Of a DNA stretch of 64,000 nucleotides, positions 41,033 through 50,247 are shown piece by piece. The DNA comes from Psychrobacter sp. I-STPA10 (GTDB lineage Bacteria > Pseudomonadota > Gammaproteobacteria > Pseudomonadales > Moraxellaceae), in contig NZ_VFYU01000008.1 in the NCBI RefSeq assembly GCF_021012795.1, positions 1 through 64,000 on the forward strand. The letters are read 5' to 3'. Numbering within the stretch: position 1 is the stretch's first letter; each line of letters begins with the position of its first letter. The notes under the pieces are model-generated. The model saw nothing but the letters and a program-made list of their open reading frames with translations, was not told where the DNA came from and made no database searches. A program made the position numbers and the translations under genes.

Positions 41033-41953
41033 ATGCAACAATCACCTTTAGAGCACAAATCAATGACAATAGATTCAGCCAAAATCAATAAAATCAGACT
41101 GAATATATCTTCTCGCACACTATTTGGCTTCAATATCAGCGCGAATGCACCAATGGTTACCGCTTTGCTGTCATCCATTTTGCTTTGTGCTTGTCAAAGT
41201 GCACCAACCACAACCAAAGTTATTACCCATCCTCAAACTCCAACGCAACAATCTACTTCAACGACTGTTTATATCCCTACCCAATCTGACACGGTGCATA
41301 CTGAATCAACAAATGCAGAGCCGATTCAGACTCAAAGCAATGAAAGTAGACAAGCCGCTTCAACCCAACAAACAGAGACTACTGTAATAGAAGATTGGAC
41401 AGATGACCAATCTGATCAGTCACCTGTGGTGATCCCACCTGCTGATGAGACATCAACTGAAAACACTACTACACCTGTACCCGCTATACCACCATCTGCT
41501 TCTGAACCCGACTCAGCAGTGGTTATCATCATACCGCCAAAACCTGATCCTGAAGAAACTCGAAGAATATTATTACAGCGGGCAAGGCAAAATTCACAAG
41601 CCAATAATGCCAGTTCTACTCCCCTACTCAACAATGGTGATAACTTGCCTGCCTTTCGCCAGCTTATGGATAATGGCATCTCACAACTAAAAACCAATCA
41701 ACTCAGTGCCGCTGAAAACTCTTTTACTCGGGCTCAAAGACTCGCACCACAATCCTCAGCGGTGTATTTTTATCTTGGTCAAGTGGCGCTCAAAAAAAAC
41801 CAACCACGTAAAGCTGAAGCAGTAGCACGCCGTGGTTTGACAGTGGCACAGTCTGCACAGCGTCGTCAGGCATTGTGGCAAGTTATTTTATTGGCAGGAC
41901 AAAAACAAAATAATCCAAATGTGGTGCAAGAAGCACAAAACGCTTTGCGATAA
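41033..41953 (+). CDS. TPR-containing putative lipoprotein
   Basis: A 306-aa frame. The segment MVTALLSSILLCACQSAP (from 41153) is a lipobox-like signal (LCAC|Q), but the Met there lacks a basic n-region, and the upstream frame from 41033/41063 supplies one; the start is therefore open. The middle is Pro/Thr/Ser/Gln-rich, and about residues 215-305 contain two TPR-like repeats (LMDNGISQLKTNQLSAAENSFTRAQRLAPQSSAVYFYLGQVALKKNQ). It follows mrcB by 80 nt on the same strand, so an outer-membrane partner of PBP1b (LpoB-like role) is a plausible guess. Confidence 0.65.
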   Translation: MQQSPLEHKSMTIDSAKINKIRLNISSRTLFGFNISANAPMVTALLSSILLCACQSAPTTTKVITHPQTPTQQSTSTTVYIPTQSDTVHTESTNAEPIQTQSNESRQAASTQQTETTVIEDWTDDQSDQSPVVIPPADETSTENTTTPVPAIPPSASEPDSAVVIIIPPKPDPEETRRILLQRARQNSQANNASSTPLLNNGDNLPAFRQLMDNGISQLKTNQLSAAENSFTRAQRLAPQSSAVYFYLGQVALKKNQPRKAEAVARRGLTVAQSAQRRQALWQVILLAGQKQNNPNVVQEAQNALR

Positions 41954-42040
41954 ATTGAGATAAACATAATCTTATATGCTAGCCCTTATCTTTAACCAGT
42001 CATAGTTTATAAATTTAGCTTCATTTTTAAAGGAATTATC

Positions 42041-42955
42041 ATGCCTTGGCAACAATTACACCTACAATGTCAAAAACCACAAGTTGATCTAGCAGAAAGT
42101 CTACTTTTAGAAGAAGGTGCTTTGTCAATCGTATTAGAAGATGCTGGCGATCAACCCTTATTTGAACCCATGCCAGGACAATCACCCTTGTGGGATGAAG
42201 TGATATTAACGGCCATCTTTAGTGCAGATATGGCACAAGCCATTGAAAATATAGCACAAGAAATTGCCACACAAACCAATGCCAGCCGTGTGTGGAGCTC
42301 TCAAGTCAGTGATAAAGACTGGGAGAGAGAATGGATGAGCCACTACCATCCAATTGAATGTGCTAATGATTTATGGATTGTACCTAACTGGATACAACCA
42401 CCAAACCCCCAAGCAACCAATATCATCATGGACCCAGGACTGGCATTTGGTACTGGCTATCATGCCACTACCCGCTTATGTTTAGACTGGCTTACCGAAC
42501 AACAGCTAAAAAATAAAATTGTCATAGATTATGGCTGTGGCTCAGGCATCTTAGGGATTGCCGCTTTATTATTGGGAGCAAAACATGTCTATGCCGTTGA
42601 TATAGACCCACAAGCCGTATTGGCAACTAACCAAAATGCTGAGCGTAATAATGTGCATAAACAGTTAACGGCATTTTTACCTGATGAGTTTAATGAGTAT
42701 CGACAACAACAGCAGCTAGATAAAGTAGATATCATCACTGCTAATATTTTGGCAAAACCACTGATGCAGCTTGCTCCTTACTTTGCTACCTTAATTAAAC
42801 CACAAGGGCAAATTGTCTTAGCAGGACTTATTGAGCCTCAACTTGATGAAGTGAAACAAGCCTTTGCTACATGGTTTGATTTACCTAACTCCCATAGCTT
42901 CAAAGATGCAGAGGATAGTCACTGGCATCGCTTATCAGGTTTATTAACAGACTAG
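42041..42955 (+). CDS. prmA: Ribosomal protein L11 methyltransferase
   Basis: A 304-aa SAM-dependent methyltransferase. The N-terminal substrate-binding domain (MPWQQLHLQCQ ... EEGALSIVLEDAGDQPLFEPMPGQ) is typical of PrmA. Motif I is IDYGCGSGILGIAALLLGA near residues 164-182, followed by VDIDPQAV and the catalytic-loop NILAKPL. It trimethylates L11. Shine-Dalgarno AAAGGAATT is upstream. It starts the prmA - DUF3426 - fis - purH gene order known from Moraxellaceae. Confidence 0.95.
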   Translation: MPWQQLHLQCQKPQVDLAESLLLEEGALSIVLEDAGDQPLFEPMPGQSPLWDEVILTAIFSADMAQAIENIAQEIATQTNASRVWSSQVSDKDWEREWMSHYHPIECANDLWIVPNWIQPPNPQATNIIMDPGLAFGTGYHATTRLCLDWLTEQQLKNKIVIDYGCGSGILGIAALLLGAKHVYAVDIDPQAVLATNQNAERNNVHKQLTAFLPDEFNEYRQQQQLDKVDIITANILAKPLMQLAPYFATLIKPQGQIVLAGLIEPQLDEVKQAFATWFDLPNSHSFKDAEDSHWHRLSGLLTD

Positions 42956-43364
42956 CAACCTTTAGTAACATCTGTTAATATGGTACATATATTAAAAACT
43001 TTGTTATACTTCTTAAAACATTTGATAGATTATTAAAATTTTTGTATGCATCACATGATACTTGCTTAAAAACAGTGTATTGTAAAGCATTTATTTTTCA
43101 AAAATTCTAAATAAAAACCATAATATAACAGTAATAAAAAGCGACAAAATTTAAAAAAATTACTTTAACAAAACTGGATGTTATGAACAATAAAAGTAAC
43201 CATAACATCAATATTTTAAAAATCGCCGAACTTGTACTAATATAGCTTTACTACCCATGCTTTTCCTACCATAATCCATAGTATGTGTAGGGATTTTATG
43301 GCAATTATGTTATTATATGGTTTTTATGATTAATTTACTTATCTATTAAAAATAGTAGGCACGT
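42956..43364. other. Intergenic region prmA / zinc-ribbon gene
   Basis: 409 nt, very AT-rich, no reading frame of note. It probably carries the promoter of the downstream gene. I see no strong terminator for prmA and no repeat. Confidence 0.5.
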
Positions 43365-44927
43365 ATGGATAATTTAATTAAAATACAATGTCCACATTGT
43401 CAGGCTATTTATAAATATCCTGTCAAACAGCTTAATGCTGGCATTCATTCAGCTCGCTGTGCACGTTGCCAAAACTCATTTCCTATTCAACAAAACTTAC
43501 TTGCTGCGCAACCTAAGCCAGCGATCTCAACGAATACATCTGCAAAACCCACACCCAAATCTACAAAAACACAGGCAAAAAAAATCAAGCCCATCGCTGA
43601 TGTTTCTACTGCCCTAAAGGCAAACCTTGCCTCTCAAACCTTTGTTCACCAAGAAGACAATGCCTCTTCTGTCGCCATTATTGCCTACGGTGACGATGAT
43701 GATAGCGATTGGTTAGAAAATCTATTTAATGAACCAAAAAAACCAAAAAAACAGCAGCGACCAAACAATATTGCTCGCTCAAAGACGACCACAAAATCTG
43801 CAAAACCTGTAACATCTACAAAGTCTGTAAAAGCAGATATTAAATCCCCTATTGCTATGAAGCAACAGACCAAGCAGCCAACTTCCACAAAACCAGTGTC
43901 TGTAAAAGAGGATGAAAACTCAAAACAAAATGAAATCTGGCCATCAGATTTTATTGAAAATCTATACCACAAAGTCAAAAAAAATCAAGATGTAATAGAA
44001 AGTGCCAATAAGAAAAAGGATTCAGTAACTACTAATAATACAGAGGCACTACCAAATGCTATGGATGCCAGTACATATATTAGCAATAATAATGATGATA
44101 ATAATACTGCATCCAATTCACCCGCAGCTATTAATACAAAAAATACCAATAGGGCTCAAGCAGATAGTACTAAAGTAAGTAATAACTCAGGACAAAAACA
44201 GCCCATAACAAAAAAGCAAACAATAAACAGCCAAGCAATAAACAGCCAAAACACAAGTAGCCAAGCACCCCTATTGGCTGCTAGTGCAGCAACTCATACT
44301 CATACAACAAAAGATAGTATCGCGCCTTATTCTGCACCAAAAAGTACCGCTCAAAGCCATACTACAAAAAAACCTGCCACATTATTCAACACGTCACCAA
44401 AAGCAATCAAAGATGAGTATATGCAAGCAACTACTCCTAGCATGCAACAAATCAATACCCACCGCTCGATTTATGTCTCTTTATTTTGGACATTTGGCTG
44501 TCTGGCGCTTTTGCTATTATTGCTGGCTCAATACGTTATTTTTAATCTAGACAACCTCATTAAAAATCCAAATAGTCAAAAAAAGCTTGCCGTTTTTTGT
44601 CATACCGTCTCTTGCTCACTACCCAGTGCTGAGCTACAAAATATTATGATAACTCATAAGACCCTACGTGCCAGTAAGGTTATGAAGGGTAAAACAGATA
44701 TTTTGGCATCTTTAGTCAATAACAGCGACCAAGAACAACTCTATCCAAATTTGCATGTGCGTCTGTATCAAGACCAAACGCTTTTAGGAGAGTTTATCGC
44801 CACACCACAAGATTATCTAACGGTATCTCAACGAATATTAGGTCGTAAACAAGTGAAGCTTTTTATGCTTCGCGTTGATATACCACGCAATAAAATTACC
44901 GAAGTTGATATTACGCCATTATATTAA
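43365..44927 (+). CDS. Zinc-ribbon and DUF3426 domain membrane protein
   Basis: A 520-aa protein with an N-terminal MJ0042-type zinc finger (IQCPHCQAIYKYPV...HSARCARCQNSF, residues 8-45, two CxxC). A long Lys/Thr/Ser/Asn-rich disordered region spans about 60-360. One TM helix (about 366-392, SLFWTFGCLALLLLLLAQYVIF) follows, then a periplasmic DUF3426 domain (about 400-520). Widely conserved next to prmA and fis; function unknown. The disordered region is longer than in most family members. It is likely an inner-membrane protein with a cytoplasmic finger. Confidence 0.85.
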   Translation: MDNLIKIQCPHCQAIYKYPVKQLNAGIHSARCARCQNSFPIQQNLLAAQPKPAISTNTSAKPTPKSTKTQAKKIKPIADVSTALKANLASQTFVHQEDNASSVAIIAYGDDDDSDWLENLFNEPKKPKKQQRPNNIARSKTTTKSAKPVTSTKSVKADIKSPIAMKQQTKQPTSTKPVSVKEDENSKQNEIWPSDFIENLYHKVKKNQDVIESANKKKDSVTTNNTEALPNAMDASTYISNNNDDNNTASNSPAAINTKNTNRAQADSTKVSNNSGQKQPITKKQTINSQAINSQNTSSQAPLLAASAATHTHTTKDSIAPYSAPKSTAQSHTTKKPATLFNTSPKAIKDEYMQATTPSMQQINTHRSIYVSLFWTFGCLALLLLLLAQYVIFNLDNLIKNPNSQKKLAVFCHTVSCSLPSAELQNIMITHKTLRASKVMKGKTDILASLVNNSDQEQLYPNLHVRLYQDQTLLGEFIATPQDYLTVSQRILGRKQVKLFMLRVDIPRNKITEVDITPLY

Positions 44928-45032
44928 AACAAGGTATGACTACAATATAAAATCATCGTACTCAACTTTATTGTTTACATTCACATTGTTTACATCCATT
45001 CGTAACAACTGGCTTGACGCAAGGATTTATCC

Positions 45033-45314
45033 ATGTCACAACCATTATCTGACCTACAATTAAACTCCCCCTCTCCCTCCAATACCAATAAACCACTACG
45101 CATCTATGTTGAGCATGCCGTGCGACAATATTTTGCTGAGCTTGAAGGCGAACAGCCGCATGACTTGTATGAATTGGTATTACAAGAAGTCGAAAAACCC
45201 TTATTAGCAGTGGTATTAGAAAATACTCGAGGTAATCAAAGTAAAACTGCTCAAATATTAGGCTTAAATCGTGGTACATTGCGTAAGAAAATGCAAAATT
45301 ATGGCTTAATATAA
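45033..45314 (+). CDS. fis: DNA-binding protein Fis
   Basis: A 93-aa nucleoid-associated regulator. It has the conserved N-terminal region (LRIYVEHAVRQYFAELEGEQPHDLYELVLQEVEKPLL) and the C-terminal HTH (ENTRGNQSKTAQILGLNRGTLRKKMQNYGLI). It bends DNA and activates rRNA and growth genes in rapid growth. Shine-Dalgarno AAGGA precedes the ATG by 7 nt. The arrangement upstream of purH is the usual one in the family. Confidence 0.95.
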   Translation: MSQPLSDLQLNSPSPSNTNKPLRIYVEHAVRQYFAELEGEQPHDLYELVLQEVEKPLLAVVLENTRGNQSKTAQILGLNRGTLRKKMQNYGLI

Positions 45315-45377
45315 ACTGCCATCAGCAATGATACATGACTGACTGCTAAATCGTTAACACTTGGATTCACATATTAA

Positions 45378-45540
45378 GAAGCTGTATTCACAACCCATAA
45401 TGGTAGATTTTTGCCTAAAATAGACGTACTACGGCGTTAAATTTTGGGTTAAATAGAGTGACTATTCGCCCCAAAATTTGCCTTGTATTACGCAATTTTA
45501 GTTTAAAACTCCCCTGATTTTGGATTATGAATACAGGTTC
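45378..45540. repeat. MITE-like nested palindromic repeat
   Basis: 163 bp between fis and purH. The ends are 19-nt imperfect inverted repeats (GAAGCTGTATTCACAACCC at 45378-45396; reverse complement GAACCTGTATTCATAATCC at 45522-45540). Inside are further symmetric pairs: CTAAAAT/ATTTTAG and AAATTTTGGG (45439-45448)/CCCAAAATTT (45470-45479). The whole can fold into one long cruciform. No protein is encoded. This is the structure of a miniature inverted-repeat element or large REP-type repeat; copies elsewhere in the genome are expected. Confidence 0.65.
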
Positions 45541-45696
45541 TAAAAAAATCAAATAATTAGGAATTATGATCCTAAAGCTTATTTTTTTATTGATTTTGCT
45601 TTATCATGTTGCCGCTGCAAACAAAGCCTAACAACAAAGCTTTTTTTCACTGCACATTTTATTATTTCATTACTTAACTGAACGGAAATATCTATT

Positions 45697-47307
45697 ATGA
45701 CAGCTAAGCCCTTTGCCTTACTTTCTGTTTCTGATAAAACAGATATTGTTTCATTTGCCCAAGGTTTGATTGCCGTAGGGTTTGATTTGCTATCGACAGG
45801 TGGCACTTATCGTCTGCTCCAAGAGCAAGGGGTAGAAGTTACTGAAGTTGCCAACTATACTGGCTTTCCAGAGATGATGGATGGTCGAGTCAAAACACTG
45901 CATCCAAAAATTCATGGCGGTATTTTGGGTCGTGCCAATCAAGACGAATCAGTGATGGCAGAACATGATATTCGTGCCATTGATTTGGTGGTAGTGAACT
46001 TATATCCATTTGCACAAACCATTGCCAAAGAAAATGTCACATTGGCAGATGCCATCGAAAATATTGATATTGGTGGCCCTACCATGGTACGCTCAGCTGC
46101 CAAAAACCATGCTCGAGTTGGTATTGTTACCAGCCCCAAAGATTATGACCAAGTATTGGCAGAGCTCAAAGATACAGGCTCACTTAGCAATCAAACACGT
46201 TTTGATTTGGCAGTAAAAGCCTTTGAGCACACTGCACAATATGATGGTATGATTGCTTCATTCTTGGGCAGCCGCCTAAATACTGATAACAGTAACAATG
46301 ATGATAACGTAGATGCTAAGGCTGGTGATATTTTCCCACGCACATTTAATCTACAAATGCGTAAAGCACAAGACTTGCGTTATGGTGAAAATCCACATCA
46401 GCAAGCGGCATTCTATGTCGAAAATCACCCTATTCATACCCCACAAAGCTCGATTGCCACGGCAAAACAGCATCAAGGTAAAGAGTTATCTTATAACAAC
46501 ATTGCTGATACCGATGCGGCTCTTGAGTGCGTCAAATCATTTAGTCAGCCTGCCTGCGTCATTGTCAAACATGCTAATCCTTGTGGTGTCGCAATTGACG
46601 TCAACCAAGTGGCTGCTTATCAAACTGCCTTTAGTACTGATGCTGAATCTTCATTCGGCGGGATAATTGCCTTTAACCGCCCATTAACTGTCGCGGCTGC
46701 ACAAGCAATTATTGATAATCAATTTGCCGAAGTAATTATTGCCCCAAGCTTAGAAGATGGTGTGCTTGAGATTACTGCTCGTAAGAAAAATGTGCGTGTT
46801 TTGACTTGTGGCGAACTGCCTGATCCTAAACAGCGTCAAGCACAGTTTGACTTTAAACGTGTCAACGGTGGTTTACTGGTTCAAAACCAAGACTTGGCAC
46901 TTATTGGCGTTGATGACTTACAAGTGGTCACCAAGCTTGCACCAACCGATGCACAGCTAGAAGACTTGCTGTTTACATGGACAGTAGCAAAATACGTCAA
47001 ATCAAATGCCATCGTATATGGTAAAGACAAACGTACCATTGGCGTGGGTGCAGGTCAAATGAGCCGTGTTAACTCGGCTCGTATTGCTGCAATTAAAGCA
47101 GAACATGCAGGGCTAGCAACTCAAGGTGCAGTCATGGCATCTGACGCCTTCTTCCCATTCCGTGATGGTATCGATAATGCTGCTAGTGTTGGTATCAAAG
47201 CCATTATTCAACCAGGTGGGTCTATTCGTGATGAAGAAACCATAGCCGCTGCTAACGAGCACGGTATTGCCATGGTATTTACGGGTATGCGCCATTTCCG
47301 TCATTAA
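45697..47307 (+). CDS. purH: Bifunctional AICAR formyltransferase/IMP cyclohydrolase
   Basis: A 536-aa protein catalysing the last two steps of IMP synthesis. The N-terminal MGS-like cyclohydrolase domain ([34 protein letters not shown] ... [17 protein letters not shown]) is followed by the AICARFT domain ([36 protein letters not shown], and the C-terminal [14 protein letters not shown]...GGSIRDEE). Normal length. The partner purD, adjacent in many relatives, is replaced here by a convergent gene. A terminator follows. Confidence 0.97.
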   Translation: MTAKPFALLSVSDKTDIVSFAQGLIAVGFDLLSTGGTYRLLQEQGVEVTEVANYTGFPEMMDGRVKTLHPKIHGGILGRANQDESVMAEHDIRAIDLVVVNLYPFAQTIAKENVTLADAIENIDIGGPTMVRSAAKNHARVGIVTSPKDYDQVLAELKDTGSLSNQTRFDLAVKAFEHTAQYDGMIASFLGSRLNTDNSNNDDNVDAKAGDIFPRTFNLQMRKAQDLRYGENPHQQAAFYVENHPIHTPQSSIATAKQHQGKELSYNNIADTDAALECVKSFSQPACVIVKHANPCGVAIDVNQVAAYQTAFSTDAESSFGGIIAFNRPLTVAAAQAIIDNQFAEVIIAPSLEDGVLEITARKKNVRVLTCGELPDPKQRQAQFDFKRVNGGLLVQNQDLALIGVDDLQVVTKLAPTDAQLEDLLFTWTVAKYVKSNAIVYGKDKRTIGVGAGQMSRVNSARIAAIKAEHAGLATQGAVMASDAFFPFRDGIDNAASVGIKAIIQPGGSIRDEETIAAANEHGIAMVFTGMRHFRH

Positions 47308-47349
47308 TAAACAGCCATTAATAATCAATACTGTCACATCAGTACAAAA

Positions 47350-47388
47350 AATCGCCCTTATCAATTTTTGATAAGAGCGATTTTTTAT
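47350..47388 (+). terminator. Terminator after purH
   Basis: Stem ATCGCCCTTATC / GATAAGAGCGAT with a TTTTTT run, 43 nt past the purH stop. Confidence 0.88.
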
Positions 47389-47470
47389 TTTTGTCATCAC
47401 ATGAAACAAATGATTTTATAATAGACAGAACAGACTACGATACTAGTATCATATGTCATGTGTCATGCTT

Positions 47471-48142
47471 TTATTTTAGCACCTGATTTAGCCATGCACC
47501 AATATGCTGTATCTGTGGCATACAAACCTGATGCGCCATTGGATAGGTTGAAAAGTCCACCTGATAGTTTTTATTTTTTAATAAGGCAGCGGCACGTTGT
47601 CCCAAAACCACAGGGACGACAGGATCTTGCGTCCCATGATCGATCTTAATAGGAAGTTGCTGATTGGCAGTAGCAAACTGTACTTGATTTTCAGTAGCAA
47701 AATAAGTGGAGAGTGCCAGTAAACCTGCTAATGGTTTTGAATAACTTAATGCCGTATGATACGCCACTGCCCCACCTTGAGAAAATCCTGCAATGACAAT
47801 ATGTTCAGGATTCACACCGCGCTCTATCTCACGCGTGATTAAATCAACGATTCGCTGTGATGATATTTTAATCTGTTCTACATCTACCTTACGCTCAATA
47901 CTCATCTCTTTGATGTCATACCATGCAGGCATCACCATACCGCCATTGATGGTGACAGGTATTTGCGGTGCATGTGGAAATACAAAGCGTATCCCAAGCT
48001 GATTATCTAAACCTAACTGCGGTACAACAGGCTCAAAATCATGCCCACTCGCACCCAAACCATGTAGCCAAATAACGGCTCTATCAATATTGTTGTTATT
48101 CGGGTTATGCTCAACGGTTACACAGTCTAAATATTGGGTCAT
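47471..48142 (-). CDS. Alpha/beta-hydrolase carboxylesterase (phospholipase/carboxylesterase family)
   Basis: A 223-aa protein from the ATG at 48142 (MTQYLDCVTVEHN), placed by the GGAG 8 nt upstream; an ATG four codons further upstream overlaps the SD. WLHGLGASGHDFEP gives the oxyanion-hole region, and the nucleophile is in IAGFSQGGAVAYH (near residues 112-124). The acid is in DHGTQDPVVPV and the His in YPMAHQVC. It hydrolyses short acyl esters or deacylates lysophospholipids; the substrate is unknown. Monocistronic. Confidence 0.85.
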   Translation of the reverse strand: MTQYLDCVTVEHNPNNNNIDRAVIWLHGLGASGHDFEPVVPQLGLDNQLGIRFVFPHAPQIPVTINGGMVMPAWYDIKEMSIERKVDVEQIKISSQRIVDLITREIERGVNPEHIVIAGFSQGGAVAYHTALSYSKPLAGLLALSTYFATENQVQFATANQQLPIKIDHGTQDPVVPVVLGQRAAALLKNKNYQVDFSTYPMAHQVCMPQIQHIGAWLNQVLK

Positions 48143-48411
48143 TATTTTCTCCATTAATTATAGAAATATTTTTTTGTCTAAATGACAGATATTGCTAAAT
48201 TCACTTAGGACTGACGCAATATAAAAATATCGCTGTCATCTTAATACTTTATAGTTTATTAATTAGTGAAAGTTTAACAGTCCCTATTATTGCATGTTTT
48301 ATCATCAATAATACTTTTACTCTATAATAGTTAAGTACTATAGCCAAAATAACAACAAATAATGGCGGATTCGCCTCATAAGTGCAACCAAAAAATAAGC
48401 ATAAATATAAT

Positions 48412-49224
48412 ATGATAAATTCTATCTTATCCCTCTTATCCCTACCCCATGACCTATCACTGCATCTACCCTTTCATCTGTCAGTTTGGTTAATGCTTGC
48501 CCTGTTTACTGTAGGCATAATTGCCTTTATCATCTCAACCGTCTCAGGCGGTGGTGGTGCACTGTTATTAATTCCCATTGTAACATTTCTTATTGGTGCG
48601 CCCGCTGCGCCGCCAGTGATTAACTTAGGTACATTCATTGGGCGACCAGTACGTTTATATCTGTTTTGGCAAGATATAAAGTGGCAACTGGTGTTATATT
48701 ATGTACCCAGCGCCTTAATTGGGGCAACACTAGCAGGGCTGCTATTTAGTCGTCTAAATGCACATTGGATTCAGCTTATTGTTGGTATTTTTTTGCTCTC
48801 AACAGTACTGCAATACCGTTTTGGTAAGGTTGATAAGACATTTGATATACCATTAAAGGGGTTTATAGCGCTTGGATTTTTGGTTGCCTTTATTAGCACC
48901 TTGGTCGGCGGACTAGGGCCGGTGATGAATCCTTTTTATATGAATGCAGGACTGCAAAAAGAAGACTTGGTTGCCACCAAAACTGCCAATGCCTTTTTTG
49001 TGGGTATCGCTCAGCTAGGTAGTTATACCTTTTTTGGTATTCTCACCCCCACATTATGGCTCTATGGGTTGATTTTGGGACTAGGTGCAGTGGTGGGTAA
49101 CATCATTGGTAAACGCTGCTTATCTTATATGAGCGCACGCCAATTTCGTTTTGCGCTGATATTATTGATGATGATGAGTGGTATTGTGATGATTGCTAAT
49201 AACTGGCAGTTTATTTTTACGTAG
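48412..49224 (+). CDS. TauE/SafE-family transporter
   Basis: A 270-aa membrane protein with about eight hydrophobic segments. The first is VWLMLALFTVGIIAFIIS with SGGGGALLLIP; the duplicated half has STLVGGLGPVMNPFY. These Gly-rich half-repeats are the TauE/SafE signature (probable sulfite/organosulfonate or small-anion export). I chose the ATG at 48412; a GTG 30 nt upstream is also in frame. It precedes creB but with a 160-nt gap, so it is probably an independent unit. Confidence 0.85.
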   Translation: MINSILSLLSLPHDLSLHLPFHLSVWLMLALFTVGIIAFIISTVSGGGGALLLIPIVTFLIGAPAAPPVINLGTFIGRPVRLYLFWQDIKWQLVLYYVPSALIGATLAGLLFSRLNAHWIQLIVGIFLLSTVLQYRFGKVDKTFDIPLKGFIALGFLVAFISTLVGGLGPVMNPFYMNAGLQKEDLVATKTANAFFVGIAQLGSYTFFGILTPTLWLYGLILGLGAVVGNIIGKRCLSYMSARQFRFALILLMMMSGIVMIANNWQFIFT

Positions 49225-49386
49225 ATTGATTTTCTGCAACATGCTACACAAACTGATGCCACACAACAACGAATTTTATGACCACTGAATTACTGCCTAA
49301 CACTTCATGACTTTTTCATCAAATTAGCATCGGGTGGTGGCACAAATTTATGCTAGGATAAAGGACACATTGACCCAAAAATAAAG

Positions 49387-50247
49387 ATGAATAGCAAGAT
49401 GAACAATTATCAGATGAATAATAACCAAGCACATATTTTATTAGTTGAAGATGACCCTGCCATTGCCGCCTCCCTTAAAATTACCTTTAAGCGTGAAGGC
49501 TGGCAAGTAAGCTGGCTGGATAATGCCAGTGCAGTATTACCTTTATTAAAACAATACCATCAAGATGACTCTAATAATAATGGTATAAACAATGGCGATA
49601 AACCTCAAGGACTATCAGCAATTATTTTAGATGTTGGTCTACCTGACGGTGATGGACTCAGCCTATGTCAACAAATTCGCCACAGTGACAGCATTGGCAA
49701 TCTAAATACACTGCCAATTATCTTTTTAACTGCCCGCAGTGAGGAAGTTGACCGCATATTAGGGCTTGAAGTGGGTGGTGATGATTACTGCCCCAAGCCA
49801 TTTAGTCCGCGTGAATTAGTCGCTCGCCTCAAAGCCATTTGGCGACGCCAACAATTAAGCCAATCTCAAGCTACAGAAGAATCAGTAGCCTTGCTGTCTG
49901 CCTCTAATACAAACGAAACCCCAGACGCATTGACTGCTCAAGTATTTAATTTGGCATCAGGCGCATGGTTGTATGAGCCAAAAAATTATCGCTTATTTTG
50001 GCAACAGCAAAAACTCAATCTTAGTAATACCGAGCGCAAGCTATTATTGGCATTTTTGCAAGCTCCAAACCGGGTGTTTAGCCGTGAACAGCTATTAACT
50101 GCCATTAGTGACTATCCAGACCATAGGCTTGCCCGCACCATTGACAGTCATATCAAGTCCATTCGCAAACAGCTTGCCGACATTGACCCATCGATAGAAG
50201 TTATCCATACTCACCGTGGTATTGGCTATGGACTCTGCCCTGCATGA
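49387..50247 (+). CDS. creB: Response regulator CreB-like (OmpR family)
   Basis: A 286-aa protein with receiver domain (ILLVEDDPAIAASLKI near residues 17-32; phospho-accepting Asp in AIILDVGLPDGDGL near 82; Lys in CPKPFSPRELVARL) and a C-terminal winged helix (NTERKLLLAFLQAPNRVFSREQLL ... RTIDSHIKSIRKQLADI). An Asn-rich insertion (DDSNNNGINNGDK, near 59-71) enlarges the receiver. It overlaps creC by 4 nt. Several nearby ATGs at the N-terminus leave the exact start open. Confidence 0.8.
   Translation: MNSKMNNYQMNNNQAHILLVEDDPAIAASLKITFKREGWQVSWLDNASAVLPLLKQYHQDDSNNNGINNGDKPQGLSAIILDVGLPDGDGLSLCQQIRHSDSIGNLNTLPIIFLTARSEEVDRILGLEVGGDDYCPKPFSPRELVARLKAIWRRQQLSQSQATEESVALLSASNTNETPDALTAQVFNLASGAWLYEPKNYRLFWQQQKLNLSNTERKLLLAFLQAPNRVFSREQLLTAISDYPDHRLARTIDSHIKSIRKQLADIDPSIEVIHTHRGIGYGLCPA

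Noticed and set aside
41033..41180. Minus-strand frame (40948-41178) between mrcB and the TPR gene.
   Set aside because: It has no ribosome-binding site and overlaps the start of a better-supported gene on the plus strand.
46313..46666. 117-aa plus-strand frame inside purH.
   Set aside because: purH is intact and highly conserved in the other frame; this is a shadow.
47113..47409. Minus-strand 98-aa frame over the end of purH and its terminator.
   Set aside because: It runs through the terminator hairpin and is antisense to conserved purH codons.
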